Part shown: piece by piece, positions 53,332-64,000 of the stretch
Position numbering within the stretch: the first letter of the stretch is position 1
Layout of the letters: each line of letters opens with the position of its first letter
Assembly (NCBI GenBank): GCA_951394045.1
Contig: OX595992.1
Coordinates: forward strand, 2,418,001 to 2,482,000
DNA length: 64,000 nucleotides
Reading direction: 5' to 3'
From: Nitzschia sp. DOCU1
Taxonomy: Eukaryota; Bacillariophyta; Bacillariophyceae; Bacillariales; Bacillariaceae
Notes under the pieces: model-generated
What the model saw: the letters and a program-made list of their open reading frames with translations, nothing else
Database searches by the model: none
What the model was told of the DNA's origin: nothing
Translations under genes and position numbers: made by a program

Positions 53332-54327
53332 CTACTTCTTGTCCTTCGTCATTTGCTTTAAGAGTTCAAGCATTTGCTTCTGAACTTCTAAATTAATACG
53401 CCTCTCCTCCCTCTTGTCCTTTGCCGCCTCTCTTGCAGCCTGCTTGTTTGCCCGCCTCTCCTCACGCCTCTCCTCACGTTCCTTCTCTCGCATTTCTATC
53501 TTCTTTCTCCTAATCTCCAATTCTACATCCTGTTTCTTCTTTTTCATGGCCAACTCTTCAGCCTGTCTCTCCTTTTTCAACTCCCAGTGCTTGTCCATTG
53601 CTGATGAATATTCAGCTCCAGGAGTTGTCATAGGACTGATGGTGCGACCACTGCTGCTACCTCGTTTCTGCTTCTTTTTGCTGGTTCCTGCTGCTGCCTC
53701 ATCCTCTGAGTTTGGATCTAAGTACTTTCGCAGAGCTGCAGACCCCAAAGAATGATTCAGAGCAGACATTTTGAGCAAATCTGCCTCCTGTCGCATGTTC
53801 TTCAAAGCTGTTGCACCAGCCTTGGTCTTCTTGTCCTTCTCTTCCTCGGCTGCCATCTTCAGTTCAAGAATATCCTCCAGAGCCTGGACAAGCTCGCCAT
53901 CTGGAGCTTCATCATCTTCGCCAGACCGAAAAGGGGCACCATCAGATTGGGCTTTGGCCCACTCAAGCAGCTTTCCAGCACGGGACCGTATAGTTTTAAT
54001 GTTAGATATGAATGGGAATACATCAGCCTCTTTTTCCAACAAGGATTTCACGTCTTCCCAGATCTTAACCTTGGATCCATGCGTGCTTGAATATGGATTG
54101 TGAACAATCAGTGTCCTAGCCAACAATATATCTTTCATATTGCTGGGGTCGAGGAATGGAAAAGTTTTCTTACCATTAACTTCCTTCTCGATGGGCAACC
54201 ATGCAATGGCCTTGTTCCGTGCCGCCGCTTTCCTGGTGGTACCATCTGCCTTGGTGGCCTCCACAACCTCGGCACTACTACCATCATCAGTGCTGTTGTC
54301 ATCAGCAGAATCCATCCTGGAGCTCAT
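53332..54327 (-). CDS. Harbinger-associated Myb/SANT-like DNA-binding protein
   Basis: 331 residues, ATG at 54327 (the frame begins 22 codons earlier with another ATG at 54393). Residues about 60-155 look like a Myb/SANT-type trihelical domain: DILLARTLIVHNPYSSTHGSKVKIWEDV...LLEKE...SNIKTIRSRAGKLLEWAK. A Gly/Ser and Lys-rich hinge follows (SKKKQKRGSSSGRTISP). The rest is a long, highly charged coiled coil (ERREERRANKQAARE...). In Harbinger transposons a protein of this type carries the transposase into the nucleus and to the ends. It is convergent with the transposase gene, 91 bp apart. Confidence 0.85.
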   Translation of the reverse strand: MSSRMDSADDNSTDDGSSAEVVEATKADGTTRKAAARNKAIAWLPIEKEVNGKKTFPFLDPSNMKDILLARTLIVHNPYSSTHGSKVKIWEDVKSLLEKEADVFPFISNIKTIRSRAGKLLEWAKAQSDGAPFRSGEDDEAPDGELVQALEDILELKMAAEEEKDKKTKAGATALKNMRQEADLLKMSALNHSLGSAALRKYLDPNSEDEAAAGTSKKKQKRGSSSGRTISPMTTPGAEYSSAMDKHWELKKERQAEELAMKKKKQDVELEIRRKKIEMREKEREERREERRANKQAAREAAKDKREERRINLEVQKQMLELLKQMTKDKK

Positions 54328-54637
54328 CTGGGGTTTCCAATTCACAAGTCCTTGAGCAAATAGTAGTGGTGATTCAACGCAGCGAAAGCACAAAGCTTTT
54401 CAAAGTAGTAGTTACAGCAGGATTTTCAAATTTGTCGGAAGGAAGACAAGAGAAGGCTGGCGTGCGTCGGCCCACTCCCTCCAACAATGACGATTCTGAT
54501 TGGCCACTGGATGAAGCCCAAACGTCACAAGACGAAGCCAAAACCATAAAAGTTTGGGCTTCATTTGGGCCATTTGGAGCATATTTCCTTCCTTCATCCG
54601 ATTCATTTGGGCTTCACGACTAAATTGACTGGAAAAT

Positions 54638-54679
54638 GAAGCCCAAATGGGAAGCCCAAATCGAAGCCAGGAAATCTCT
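54638..54679. repeat. Right terminal inverted repeat of the Harbinger element
   Basis: 42 bp ending gaaatctct on the plus strand, followed at once by the aat target duplication. Confidence 0.93.
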
Positions 54680-55188
54680 AATGACAACGCCAAAAACCAC
54701 GATTGACAAAAATGAAGACAACTTAATTGACGCAGTGAAGAAACCAAAGCCCGTGCCAAACGAAGAGAACGGGCCATGCTACTACCCGGCATCATGGATA
54801 CTATGTACTACTAGTGTCGACGAGATCGATGATGGCTCATGCACTTGCTTTGGATTTTCTTGATGATGAACGAACTGCTCCTTCTCACTTCCATCTGCAA
54901 GAATGCGAATTTCTCTCTAGCTAGAAACGGGGTAGGTAGATGGTACCACAACGAAGTCCTCGAAGCATTTGCCAATTTCTGTCGTGGGCCAAAACAACCC
55001 CAGGACAAATTAGCACCATGATCCATATCAGACGAGGTTACGAGAGAGGATGATGATGCTCGAGTAGTAGTAAACTACAATAGATAAAAGCGGAGTGGGT
55101 GTCTAAATTAAAAGATTTCTCGACCGCTGAGCTAGGTATAGTTGGCCGTGCGGGACTGCCTGATTCGCATAACCTCTATTCTTCTATT
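54680..55188. other. Spacer between the Harbinger element and the ABC transporter gene
   Basis: 509 bp beginning with the target duplication. No gene is supported. A minus-strand frame running from 54795 into the TIR has no signature. Confidence 0.5.
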
Positions 55189-58100
55189 CTAATCGAGCTT
55201 TCCCTGTGCTGCTCGGCTCTTGTCAACCATGGCTTTGAAATGGCCTTCTTCCTTCGACAGGAGATTGGTTGGGGTGTCAAGCTCCGCGATTCTCCCGTCC
55301 TCCAACACAAGAATACGATCACTATCCATGATAGTGTTGAGTCGATGTGCAATAGTAAGCACAGTGGCGTCTTTGAAGTTCTCCCGGATCATTTCCTGAA
55401 TGGCAGCATCCGTTTCATTGTCGATAGAGGCCGTCGCTTCGTCCATGACGAGGATTTTGGGCTTTCGCAATAGTGAGCGGGCAATGCATAGAAGCTGCCG
55501 CTGTCCTTGAGAAAAGTTCTCTCCTCCTTCTGCCACCTCTTCGTCCAGACCTTTTGGTAGGGCGGCAATGACTTCCTCGAGGCGAACCTTCTTTAACACA
55601 TCCCAAAGTTCTTCGTCCGTCTTGGTGTGGAACGGGTCCAGGTTGTACCGCACAGTATTGGAGAACATGACTGGATCCTGCGGGATGATAGAAAGATTGA
55701 GCCGAAGAGCTTCTGTACCAATCTCCCTAGTATTCACCCCATCAATAAGAATCTTGCCTTCGCCGTCAGCTTCAATCTCCGAGATTCGGAAGAGGGCAAT
55801 CATTAGAGAACTCTTCCCAGACCCAGTCCGACCACAGACTCCGATCTTTTCTCCTGGCTTGACCTTGAACGACAAGTCTTTGAGTACTAGGGGGCCCTCA
55901 CGGTAGCGCATCGATGCATGCGAAAGTTCGATTGCGCCTTCTTTGGGCCATTCTCCGGGCGCAGGATCCTTTTCTGGGATTGTACGCGGGGCTTCTGGAT
56001 CAATATGGTCTGTGTAGAACAATATCCTTTCCACTGAACTCATATCCGCCTCCATGCGAGCAATCATCTGAACCCCAAATTTGAGGTACGTCGTCATTTC
56101 AATGGAGTAGGAAAGTGACAGGCCCAAATAGCCGGCTGGGATAAAGTCCTTGCTTAGAGTGCCTAGGGCAACTGCTCCCACGAACGCTGCCACGAAACCA
56201 CCCATCACATCCAATCTTAAGGATAGCCAGAAATTGGTAAGCTGCACCAAAATGTACGATGCGTTCATATTGTCAAAGGAGTGCTTGGTCTTCTCAAAGA
56301 ATCCGTTTTGCACCCCGTATGCTCGAATCGAAGAAGTGCCCGATAGCGTTTGCGAGAAGTCGGCAAAGATGGGGGAATTGTTAACACTTGTAACTCGTTG
56401 CAACTCAGTTGACGTCTTTCGGAACCATTTTTGTACCACGTAATACAAGTAGCCGAGAGGAATTAACGGTACCAAGAAAGTTCCTTTCGTCGCGACGATG
56501 ATGGCAGCGATAGCACCGAGCACACTAAATGTAGTTGAAATACCCTGCGAGATCGTTTGGGTAAGTTCAAGATCGAGCTTATCCATGTCGGCCGCAAAAC
56601 GATTGAGCACCCTCCCAACGGGCGTCACATCGAAAAAAGCGACTGGGGCTTTGAGGATAGCATCTGTAATACCATCGTGGATCTTCTTGGAAGCGAAAAG
56701 CCGATGCCTGGCCAGAAAGATACCACGGAATCCGAGACCGACCACTCCCAATACACCAAAGAGCGCATATAATCCAGCATATCGCGATACTTCTTTATCA
56801 CTGAAAGGAGTCCCAGCCATTGCCGCGGCGGCCATGTCGTCGGCCCAGATAGCAAGCCAAAAAGTTGCTGCAAGTTCAAACGCACGCCCTATTCCTTGAA
56901 TAAAGAAGCACGTGATAGCAAGACAAATGCCACCGGCCTTCGCATATCTCAGGTAGGCATCACTAGCAATTTCACCTTTCTGTCGTTCTTCTTCCTTCAC
57001 CAGGGTTTCACCAGCTTTCTTCATGATAGCCTTTTCATTAGCGGTCGACTCTCCCTTCTTGGCGTCCTCGGCTTTCGCGTCGTATTCTACTTTCGTTTCT
57101 TCCTCTTTCTCCTCTGCTTCTTCGACTTTCTTCATTTTGGAGACGTCCACCGCGCCGGCAAAGTCGACCCCGCCGTTGATGAGTTCTTCGTATTTGCCTT
57201 GGTGCTTGATACGGCCGTGATCAAGAATTATGACCTTGTCGCATCGCGACAACACGTGAACGTGGTGAGTTACCAAGATGCGAGTCATTCCCTTGCTAAT
57301 AGAACCCGCAATGGCCTTGTCGAACAGGTGCTCCCCTACGTGGGCGTCCACGGCAGACAGGACATCGTCCATGAGCAAAAGCCGCGTGTTCTTCGCGTAC
57401 ACCGCCCTCGCCAAAGATACTCGCGCCTTTTGTCCTCCACTAAGATTGATGCCGCGCTCTCCTATTTCCGTCATGTCTCCGGCGGGAAGAACTGCGATAT
57501 CGTCTCGCAAAGCACAGCATTCAATTACCTGAGCGTAGCGTTCTTCGTCGAACTCGCGGCCAAACAAAATATTTCCTCGCAACGTGTCGTTGATAACCCA
57601 GGGCGTCTGCGCACAGTACGAGGCAAAGCCATGCATTTCCTTCTCCTCTTGGGTCCGCGGCACATAAATCTTGGAGTCATGAAGGCTCTCCATCTCTCCA
57701 AGAATTGCCGACAAGAACGAAGACTTGCCCGATCCGACGGTTCCAACTACGGCTACCAAGGAACCAGGTTCAATCTCACAAGAAATATCCTGCAGGGTGA
57801 TGGATCCAGCTGCTTTGCTTCCTTCTTCAGAGACAACGGAAGTGGCCAAACTGTGTGTACTTCGAGAAATACTGGCATCATCCGATGATGCGTCGGATGA
57901 TCCTGCGGCCGAGCCTTTGCCGCTCCGATTTCGCCGTGAGCCTTGCCGCCGCTCGCGCTTGGCTTTCTTGGGCTCTTCGTCTTGGACTGGTCTAATTAAC
58001 GGACCATCCGGGTCTATCCAGCAAAAGTGTCCATTTCGAATAGTAATGCTTCCCGATTGTGCCAGTGGCGAGTCCACGGGCGTGTCCGGAGGTGGAGTCT

Positions 58101-59712
58101 CCTCCACATAGGCTCCCAATTCTGGCAACGCGAGGTAGCGTTCCAAACGCTTCAATGAAATCTTTGATTGAATGTATTGCAAGAGTCCCATAGGCATAAA
58201 AGCAAAGGGGAAGCGCATGATATTGAAGAGAGCCACAGTCGTAAAGGCCGTCGCCGCGTCCAGCGGCTCGTCTTGAATACGCACGTAGGTAATAAAGACA
58301 ATGATCGGTTGCACAATGGGCGTACTCAACAGGATAATGGAAAAGCCCACAGCCACAGTGTAGGCCAACTTTGTCAAGGCATCCAATTCTTTTTGTCGCA
58401 ATCGTCCAACTTCCTTACCGAACGGCTGTTCCCACGCATAAAACTTGATGATCCTAATGCCCGTTAAGATTTCGTTCATCAGTTTGACCCGCAAATCTGA
58501 ATACTTCATGACTTTGCGTCTCATTTTGGATACTACGGAAAAGACCATCATATTGATGGGAGCGAGAAATACCATGTAGCCTACACCAACCCAAGTGGCG
58601 TTTCCAACCTGAAGACAAAAGCAAGCGAGGAGACAAAAATCAGATGGGTGGACCAAAGTGCGTCATCGCCCCTAGTAGGATCCAGTAGTACGCACCTGTT
58701 GATAGATAAGATAGAGGGCCACAGCGATTTGAATGGGCGCCACCAAAGTCAATCCAATAAACTGTAGAAAACGTTGAAGTTGCATGGTGTCGTTTGACAT
58801 CATATTGACTACCTGACCAGTCGATGTTTTGGCCCGCCCCGCGGCCGAAACTTTTAAGGATTTCTGGTACAACATCATCGACACGGCTGTTCGGACGAAG
58901 ACTCCACAGTGTGCCATGATGGCTTGATGACGCGTCTGTAAAGCGGTGTTGATTACAGGAATGAGACCCAAGCCAGCCACCTCAACCCAGGGATTCACAA
59001 TGGAATCATAAGGAACCGAGTCCCCAAACTTATTGTACCACTGGAAGTATTTCACCAGATCGTTCAAGATCAATACTGGGACAAACGAAAGCAGAGCCGA
59101 CAAGACATAATACACCAGAGCTATGAAGATGGTAAAGCCACCGAAACTCGTCACCAACGAGGTTGACATACTCGGCTCCTTCCACTTGGGCTCTAATGCT
59201 GACAGTAATTTTTGCTTGTCTTCCTCCGTTGTAAACATGGCCAGGTCAGCTTCGTAAGATTCCTTCAACACAGCATTGTGCTTCTCCGCTTTGGCGACTT
59301 GCTCCAACCAGGCCGCCCTTGCTCCCTGGTAAGCGCGATCTGCCCGATCTTGATCGGAAGGGATGCCCACATCGTCCGCGTCCAATACCTTGTGAGATCC
59401 TAGCAGCAATAGCGGATCCAAGAACGACAAGGTCCATACGCCCAAACAGCTCGATCGATCTTCAAGCGACTTATCCCAGACTCCAAAGTCTTTCCCAGAG
59501 CGAGGCATCGGCCCCCCTCCCCTCCACCATGGGAAGTATTTGACGGGGTCGTCACCTTCCTTATTTTCTGCCATGGCAGTCTCTGACACTGCTCCAGGAG
59601 TCGTTGGAATGTCTTCGTCTTTCATAGTTTCATCGACTTCTTTAGTGGTATCGATTTTGTCCTCTTTGCTGCTACTGCTGTCAGTCGATTTGCACATGTT
59701 GCCGTCAGTCAT
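55189..59712 (-). CDS. ABCC-type (MRP-like) ABC exporter
   Basis: Exons 59712-58696 and 58608-55189 (87-nt intron, gtgcgt to cttcag, phase 0) give 1478 residues. The frame begins with GTG at 59730, so I took the ATG at 59712. After an acidic Thr/Asp/Glu-rich N-terminus, the first membrane domain begins near residue 160. NBD1: Walker [10 protein letters not shown] (about 627), signature [14 protein letters not shown] and Walker [13 protein letters not shown], where Asp replaces the catalytic Glu as in other ABCC first sites. An acidic Lys/Glu linker precedes the second membrane domain. NBD2: Walker [10 protein letters not shown] (about 1265), signature FSQGQRQLL and Walker [13 protein letters not shown], so this site should hydrolyse ATP. 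Family substrates are glutathione conjugates and organic anions. There is no TMD0, so it is a short-type ABCC. Confidence 0.94.
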
Positions 59713-60953
59713 CAAGTTTTCTCCTCTCACTTAAGTTCCGTCCTGTTGTGCTTCCAATACAGAATTCTGGCGGTAGTAACACAAGGATCACAAAAGTTTA
59801 CAGCAACGCAGTGGTCTCTTGCCAAGCTGGTGAATGTTTTCAGAGGTAAGAGCTGCTCTATTGTTTGCCTGTGAGACAGATTGTAGAAAGCAGGTAACGC
59901 AAATCGCAGTTTGTTTGCTGTGGTTGAAAGCGCCGGGTGTGGTCGAGTCAGCAAATTTTGAGGCCGGTAGTTCCTTCGCGATGGCCTCATCATTTAGAAC
60001 AAAATGGAAATACCTATTACAGTATCGTACACGGCATTCCCTTTGTGGGGGGTGACATTCGGAATCGCGTCGGCACACACGTTCGCTTTCCTCTTGATGC
60101 TGACGCTCTAGTTAGTACTGGGGCTACGTGGTTCGCCTACTCAGCGACATCCATGCTTGATTGACGCCATCGCGCGGTGGCGCTTCGGTCATTGGCTTCC
60201 GAGAGGACGGCGATAATACGATACGGGATTCGACTGACGCAGATCGGGGACATTCATTTTGTTCGATCGGTTCGACTTTTCCATGCCACGCGGCAAAAGG
60301 TGCTATGGCGTCACCAACCCACCACTGCCAGTAGAAACGCATTTTCCTTCTAGCAAGAAAACTCGTTACTGGAAGATCTTTTCATTGTCTTGGAGGAAAG
60401 CTCTCTTCTAGAAAAAATCGTGGCACATCAGGTAGCACGACGAAGGAGGTTGTAAGACAAATAATAGATACTTTAGATGCACTGCTACCCGTAGTGCTAG
60501 GTAGAAGTAGTTGGGTGAGTAAAGAGTAGTAGACGCCCGTCTTAGGTCGTGAACGACTGTTTACCTTTGGTGAAGATCCGCCTGAACAGAAGCTTGCTAG
60601 CTAGGTAGCTAAACATAGTCGTAAACGTAGGGACCGTTAAGAAGAAATACTGACACGCGGAGGTGATTGATCTGCCCAGTGCATTTTCGGCAACGTGTCC
60701 ACACTTTCTCATAGGGCCCTCCGAGGACAAAGATTGGTGATCTAAAGTAGAGGGTCAAACGAATTAGACTCGAATCGTGGTGGCATTGCCGCGTGGCGAC
60801 AGGTCGAGATTTCGTCCATCCGGAATTGTCGCGTTGTCATTCGACCAGAACATCGCAGGGGGGAAAATACTGTCGAGTAGAGAGATACGCGATAAATCAC
60901 ATCTCAATGACTGTTCCGTCAAGCCTGAGTGCCAGTATGCACCTGCTGGCTAA
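59713..60953. other. Long intergenic spacer
   Basis: 1.2 kb without a supported gene. The left 200 bp is the 5' flank of the ABC gene. Several small open frames occur on both strands with no motif. Confidence 0.5.
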
Positions 60954-61418
60954 TCACTGCTCCCTTTCGAGGGATTTCAAATAGACGTCGGCACCCCAGC
61001 GGACGTCGTCCCCATAATCCGACGGCTTGCCTGCTGCAAGAGTGCCATGGCTAACATCATCTCCTTGTAGACTGTCCAGATACCCACCAAATCGAGGATG
61101 TTTGTAGCCCTCCCAGCTGGCCATGGGGTTGGATTTGCCATACCACTCGTGGGGGGCGGCATCACCAGGGTTCAGCCCCTTGAGATAACCCCCGTAGTCC
61201 TGATGCTTGCTTCCAGGCCAATTGCTGGCCATAGGGTTGGTATGCCCGTAGTATTCTTCCGCCGGCATTCCAAAGGGCTTGGACGTGTCATCGTCATTGC
61301 TTTGACTCGATCGATGCAACGAGTCCAAGTAACCACTCAGCGCCCAACAAGAACGTAGAGGCCACAATAGCAGAAGGAAAAACACCCAGGCAGAGGCTTT
61401 GGATCGAGTTGAGTCCAT
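60954..61418 (-). CDS. Small secreted protein with repeated GYLxxL motifs
   Basis: 154 residues, ATG at 61418. Hydrophobic signal peptide at residues about 9-27 (SAWVFFLLLLWPLRSCWA). The mature part contains four related words: SGYLDSL, GGYLKGL, GGYLDSL and VYLKSL. Two similar middle blocks contain YGHTNPMASNWPGSKHQDYGG and YGKSNPMASWEGYKHPRFGG, showing an internal duplication of about 36 residues. No enzymatic domain is seen. Repeated short motifs of this kind suggest binding to a multivalent partner, but function and location (outside, or plastid via the secretory route) are unknown. Confidence 0.65.
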   Translation of the reverse strand: MDSTRSKASAWVFFLLLLWPLRSCWALSGYLDSLHRSSQSNDDDTSKPFGMPAEEYYGHTNPMASNWPGSKHQDYGGYLKGLNPGDAAPHEWYGKSNPMASWEGYKHPRFGGYLDSLQGDDVSHGTLAAGKPSDYGDDVRWGADVYLKSLEREQ

Positions 61419-61935
61419 TTCAGGTGCATGTAGTAGTGGCTCCGGGTATCAGCTGCCTATGTGTCGGGCCATCATTGTCACATTATGTCTCTCGCCGGGT
61501 CACTCCCGTTTGACGTACGTATGTGGCAAGGCACTCATCTATGATACAACAACATGATATAATGAATGAATGAATGATGGGAAAGGACAGCATAAGCTTC
61601 TTTTCGGCGTGGTGGGCTCCCGCTTGGAGGGAGCTAGCGCGCTCGAATGGAACTTCCAATAGAACACCGGAGAAATTATGCGTAGCCCTGGTAGGCTTTC
61701 TTCGTACGTACACGTTGGCCAGTAGAACGGCGTCGCATACCGAATTTCGAGGAGGCTCTTGGAATCAAGAGGAAGATCTATTTCAAGCTTCTTTCCTTTG
61801 GGGGCATGTTCGCGAAAGACGCATGCCTTCTTCCCCTTTGGGGGGTAGATTTCGCGAAGAACATGGTGGCGAGACTTTCGTACTTCAAGGGTAAAACAAC
61901 ATCCAAACCTCCTTGTCTGTGTATACTCTGTGTAA
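61419..61935. other. Divergent intergenic region
   Basis: 517 bp holding the 5' flanks of the small secreted protein and of the HSF gene. A gaatgaatgaatgatg run occurs near 61563, and a longer word (ttcctttgggggcatgttcgcgaaaga) has a partial second copy near 61830. Confidence 0.5.
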
Positions 61936-63458
61936 ATGTTGTCTCATCTCAAGGCCAGAGAAGCAGCTAACTCCGATAAGGAAGCTACTGCTGAAGCTCC
62001 AACAGCTAGAGAGCCAGCAGCCGCGGTTACGGCCGAAGAGCAGGAGAAAGAAGACACTCGAGCAACCTGTGACGTTTTGTGCTCCCTTGGCGCCGCCGCC
62101 TCATATTCTCCGGAACACTCGTCGAACGACTATGGAGACGACGACTGCAGCTACGGAGAAAGACCACGGAAGCACAAGGCGTGTCCAAAGCAACATCAAC
62201 TTCCCATGTTTCTTTCCAGTAAGTTGAATCTCTACCGAAGGGGCATGATTTTTTACGTTCGTCGCGATGGTGGCAGATATGGGTGGTCGCATGGATGTCC
62301 TGGTTCGGAATTCTTCAGAAGATTCCTTGCGTTGAGAAGCGTTATGGTGAATGGCCCGTATTTTGTCATGGAATTTGGAATGTTTGGATTAACTCGACTT
62401 CAACAGATTTCATTTTCCCAGGCGCCCCGAGCGACATTTGACTCTAAATCGATCGTCCGATGGTTTCTTTCCTCATGAATATGAACCAATATCCCACTTA
62501 CTTTTTCTTCCAATCCTTTTCAGAGACATATCACATGATTGATCGATGTGATTCCAGCATCGCTACATGGTCGGCTGCTGGAGACAATTTTGTGGTGAAG
62601 AACGTGGAAAAGTTTGCTAGCGTACGTACCTTCCGCGGAATTATTGAGCTATTGCTAGCTCCGGAACTGGTCCTCGAGCATTGCTAAATGTATTGGGATT
62701 ATCTCTTTGTGTGTTAACGCAGGATGTTCTTCCACTTTATTTCAAACATTCCAATTTTTCCAGCTTTGCACGCCAATTAAACTTCTACGGTACGTACCTT
62801 TGACATTCGATTCGCCCGACTTTTGAGTTGAGCTCGCATTGTCACTAACTCATTCCCAGGCTTCAGAAAGCTACGCACAGACCCAATTCTAACTTCCGAT
62901 GTTGACCCTCGCACGGCTTGCTACGTTCGATTTTACCATGAAAAGTTTCAAAAAGATCGGCCCGAGCTACTGCACCAAATCAAACGCGCTACGAAATCAG
63001 AACAGCAATCCAAGGACGATGTGGATTCTCTCAGACACGAGGTCAACAAGTTGAAGGATTGTATCACTCAAATGTCCACGGAAATGGATCGAAAGCTGGC
63101 GGAAATGAGCTATGAATACAACCGACGGATTACTGCACTCAGCGCTGAATACGACAAGTTGGCTGCTCTCGTCACTCAATTGCTAGCCCGGGGACAACTG
63201 CCCGAAGGTTTTGGCGCTCCGGCAGAGACCCCCAGCTCGAGTACACGGGTACCAGACTTGATGCAGTCGTTGTCGCAGGTGGCAGCCATTAGCCTGCAAA
63301 ACCATTTGCGGCTGCCCCAAGCGCAGTCTAGCTCCTCTATGGGTGTGTCTTCTGGAAGCACATTGGGAGCCGTGGCAGCGGTGGCGCTGGGAACCAAGCG
63401 ACCAGCTCCGGAAGACGACTCGCCAGGGAGTGGTACTAACCGGCAGCGTAGGGGATAG
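61936..63458 (+). CDS. Heat shock factor-type transcription factor
   Basis: Four exons: 61936-62218, 62524-62621, 62723-62789 and 62860-63458; introns of 305, 101 and 70 nt, all GT-AG, phases 1, 0 and 1. Splicing gives 348 residues. The HSF DNA-binding domain, at about residues 90-190, is restored only by the joins: [59 protein letters not shown], then a YVRFYHEKFQKDRPELLHQIKR end. All the typical W, F and R positions of the recognition helix are present. A coiled coil follows (about 200-260) for oligomer formation, and the C-terminal part is Ser/Pro-rich. The N-terminal 85 residues are Glu/Ala-rich. HSF genes are numerous in diatoms. A nuclear role in stress or cell-state control is inferred. 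Confidence 0.9.
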
Positions 63459-63624
63459 AGACGCGTTCGCCGGCAAGGATCGGTCAAAATCGATAGGCCG
63501 CCGTGTCCAAAGCGCAGTATGTCAGACGATGTGAGCACAGGGTTGTAATCTCTAATAGTTGATTACTAGACCCATCTGCAATATCTCGTGGCCGATGCTT
63601 TCGTACCGGCCTTCCGCTACTGTA

Positions 63625-64000
63625 TCACCAGGACGAGAAAGATTCTGCTGATGCGTTGGGCGCCTTCGATGTTGTGGGGCTCGTGTCCATCTGAGAATGG
63701 CTACCGGCAACACCGCTAATGGCAGCTCTACTAGGAGGTGCGGGCGTGTGATGCCCTTTGCTCATTTTCCCCGCCTGCATGATGGAAAAAGAACTTGCCA
63801 CGTCGGTGCCTCCTTTCCGTGGTACACCCATTTCTTCCTCTCGGTCCATCTTCATGAAGCGCTCGCTATCAAAGATAGTTGGGAGCAACTGCTGTTCGAA
63901 TCTGGGACGAATTTGAAGATTGGTCGGGGTATTTCTGGAATACTCTTCACGTTGATCTTGGTTTGGCAATTGAAAATTATCCTGCACGAAACCACTTTCA
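63625..64000 (-). CDS. Partial unknown protein, C-terminal part; 5' end beyond window
   Basis: The minus-strand frame is open from base 64000 to the stop at 63625-63627. The outermost start in it is GTG, not ATG, so the true start lies outside the window. The 125 visible residues are polar, with PNQDQREEYSRN, a DSERFMKMDREEEMG stretch and a Ser/Thr/Ala-rich end. No domain is recognisable. It is convergent with the HSF gene, 166 bp between stops. Confidence 0.45.
   Translation of the reverse strand, partial: ESGFVQDNFQLPNQDQREEYSRNTPTNLQIRPRFEQQLLPTIFDSERFMKMDREEEMGVPRKGGTDVASSFSIMQAGKMSKGHHTPAPPSRAAISGVAGSHSQMDTSPTTSKAPNASAESFSSW

Larger units (their letters stand above)
51328..54679 (+). 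mobile_element. Complete PIF/Harbinger DNA transposon (3352 bp)
   Basis: Bounded by 42-bp terminal inverted repeats that differ at one position and flanked by the 3-bp direct repeat aat (51325-51327 and 54680-54682), as expected for Harbinger insertion. Inside are two convergent genes: a DDE transposase and a Myb/SANT-like partner, the two-gene layout of autonomous Harbinger elements. The word TTTGGGCTTC and its complement recur several times inside both ends and may be subterminal binding sites. All parts look intact, so it may be young or active. Confidence 0.92.

Overview
The window reads as nuclear DNA of a diatom, most likely a raphid pennate. The evidence is the gene set: a CRAL-TRIO protein fused to a DUF6824-type domain, a heat-shock factor, a class C GPCR with a Venus-flytrap ectodomain, cell-surface proteins with Ser/Pro/Thr-rich linkers, and a notable LNR (Notch-type) repeat protein. 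GT-AG introns are short, mostly about 65-165 nt. Genes lie on both strands, often convergent with gaps under 110 bp. No species can be named from the sequence alone.

Left part (1-14.8 kb). A Ser/Arg/Lys-rich protein runs off the left edge. Then come a CLC chloride channel/transporter with CBS domains, a secreted cathepsin-L-like cysteine protease with two introns, and a secreted 2-oxoglutarate oxygenase fused to ankyrin repeats. A decayed leucine-rich-repeat gene follows, broken by several near-perfect hairpins at which the reading direction of the LRR units flips. A quinone-oxidoreductase-like MDR enzyme comes next, with a run of 19 C just before its start codon.

Middle (14.8-48.5 kb). An 8.2-kb, 17-exon gene encodes a predicted secreted protein of about 2255 residues. 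It has five cysteine-rich modules, then an array of LNR-like units encoded by alternating 48-nt and about 126-162-nt exons, all bounded by phase-1 introns. Downstream are two inverted HIG1-domain paralogues 15 kb apart, a methyltransferase, the class C GPCR, a secreted ankyrin protein related to the oxygenase's ankyrin part, the CRAL-TRIO/DUF6824 fusion and two small membrane proteins. After these come an UNC-93/MFS-like carrier, a two-helix membrane protein, a TLDc (OXR1-like) protein, a tandem pair of single-pass surface proteins, a GNAT acetyltransferase and a small unknown protein.

Right part (48.5-64 kb). A non-LTR retrotransposon ORF (reverse transcriptase plus R2-type zinc knuckle and restriction-like endonuclease) lies next to an apparently complete PIF/Harbinger DNA transposon. 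The Harbinger element has 42-bp terminal inverted repeats, a 3-bp target duplication, a DDE transposase and a Myb/SANT-like partner gene. Then come an ABCC-type ABC transporter, a small secreted protein with repeated GYLxxL motifs, a four-exon heat-shock factor and the C-terminal part of an unknown gene at the right edge.

Several start codons were moved inward from the longest open frame because the outer start is not ATG or because the inner ATG opens a signal peptide. Splice sites were placed by GT-AG, phase and conservation, without transcript data.
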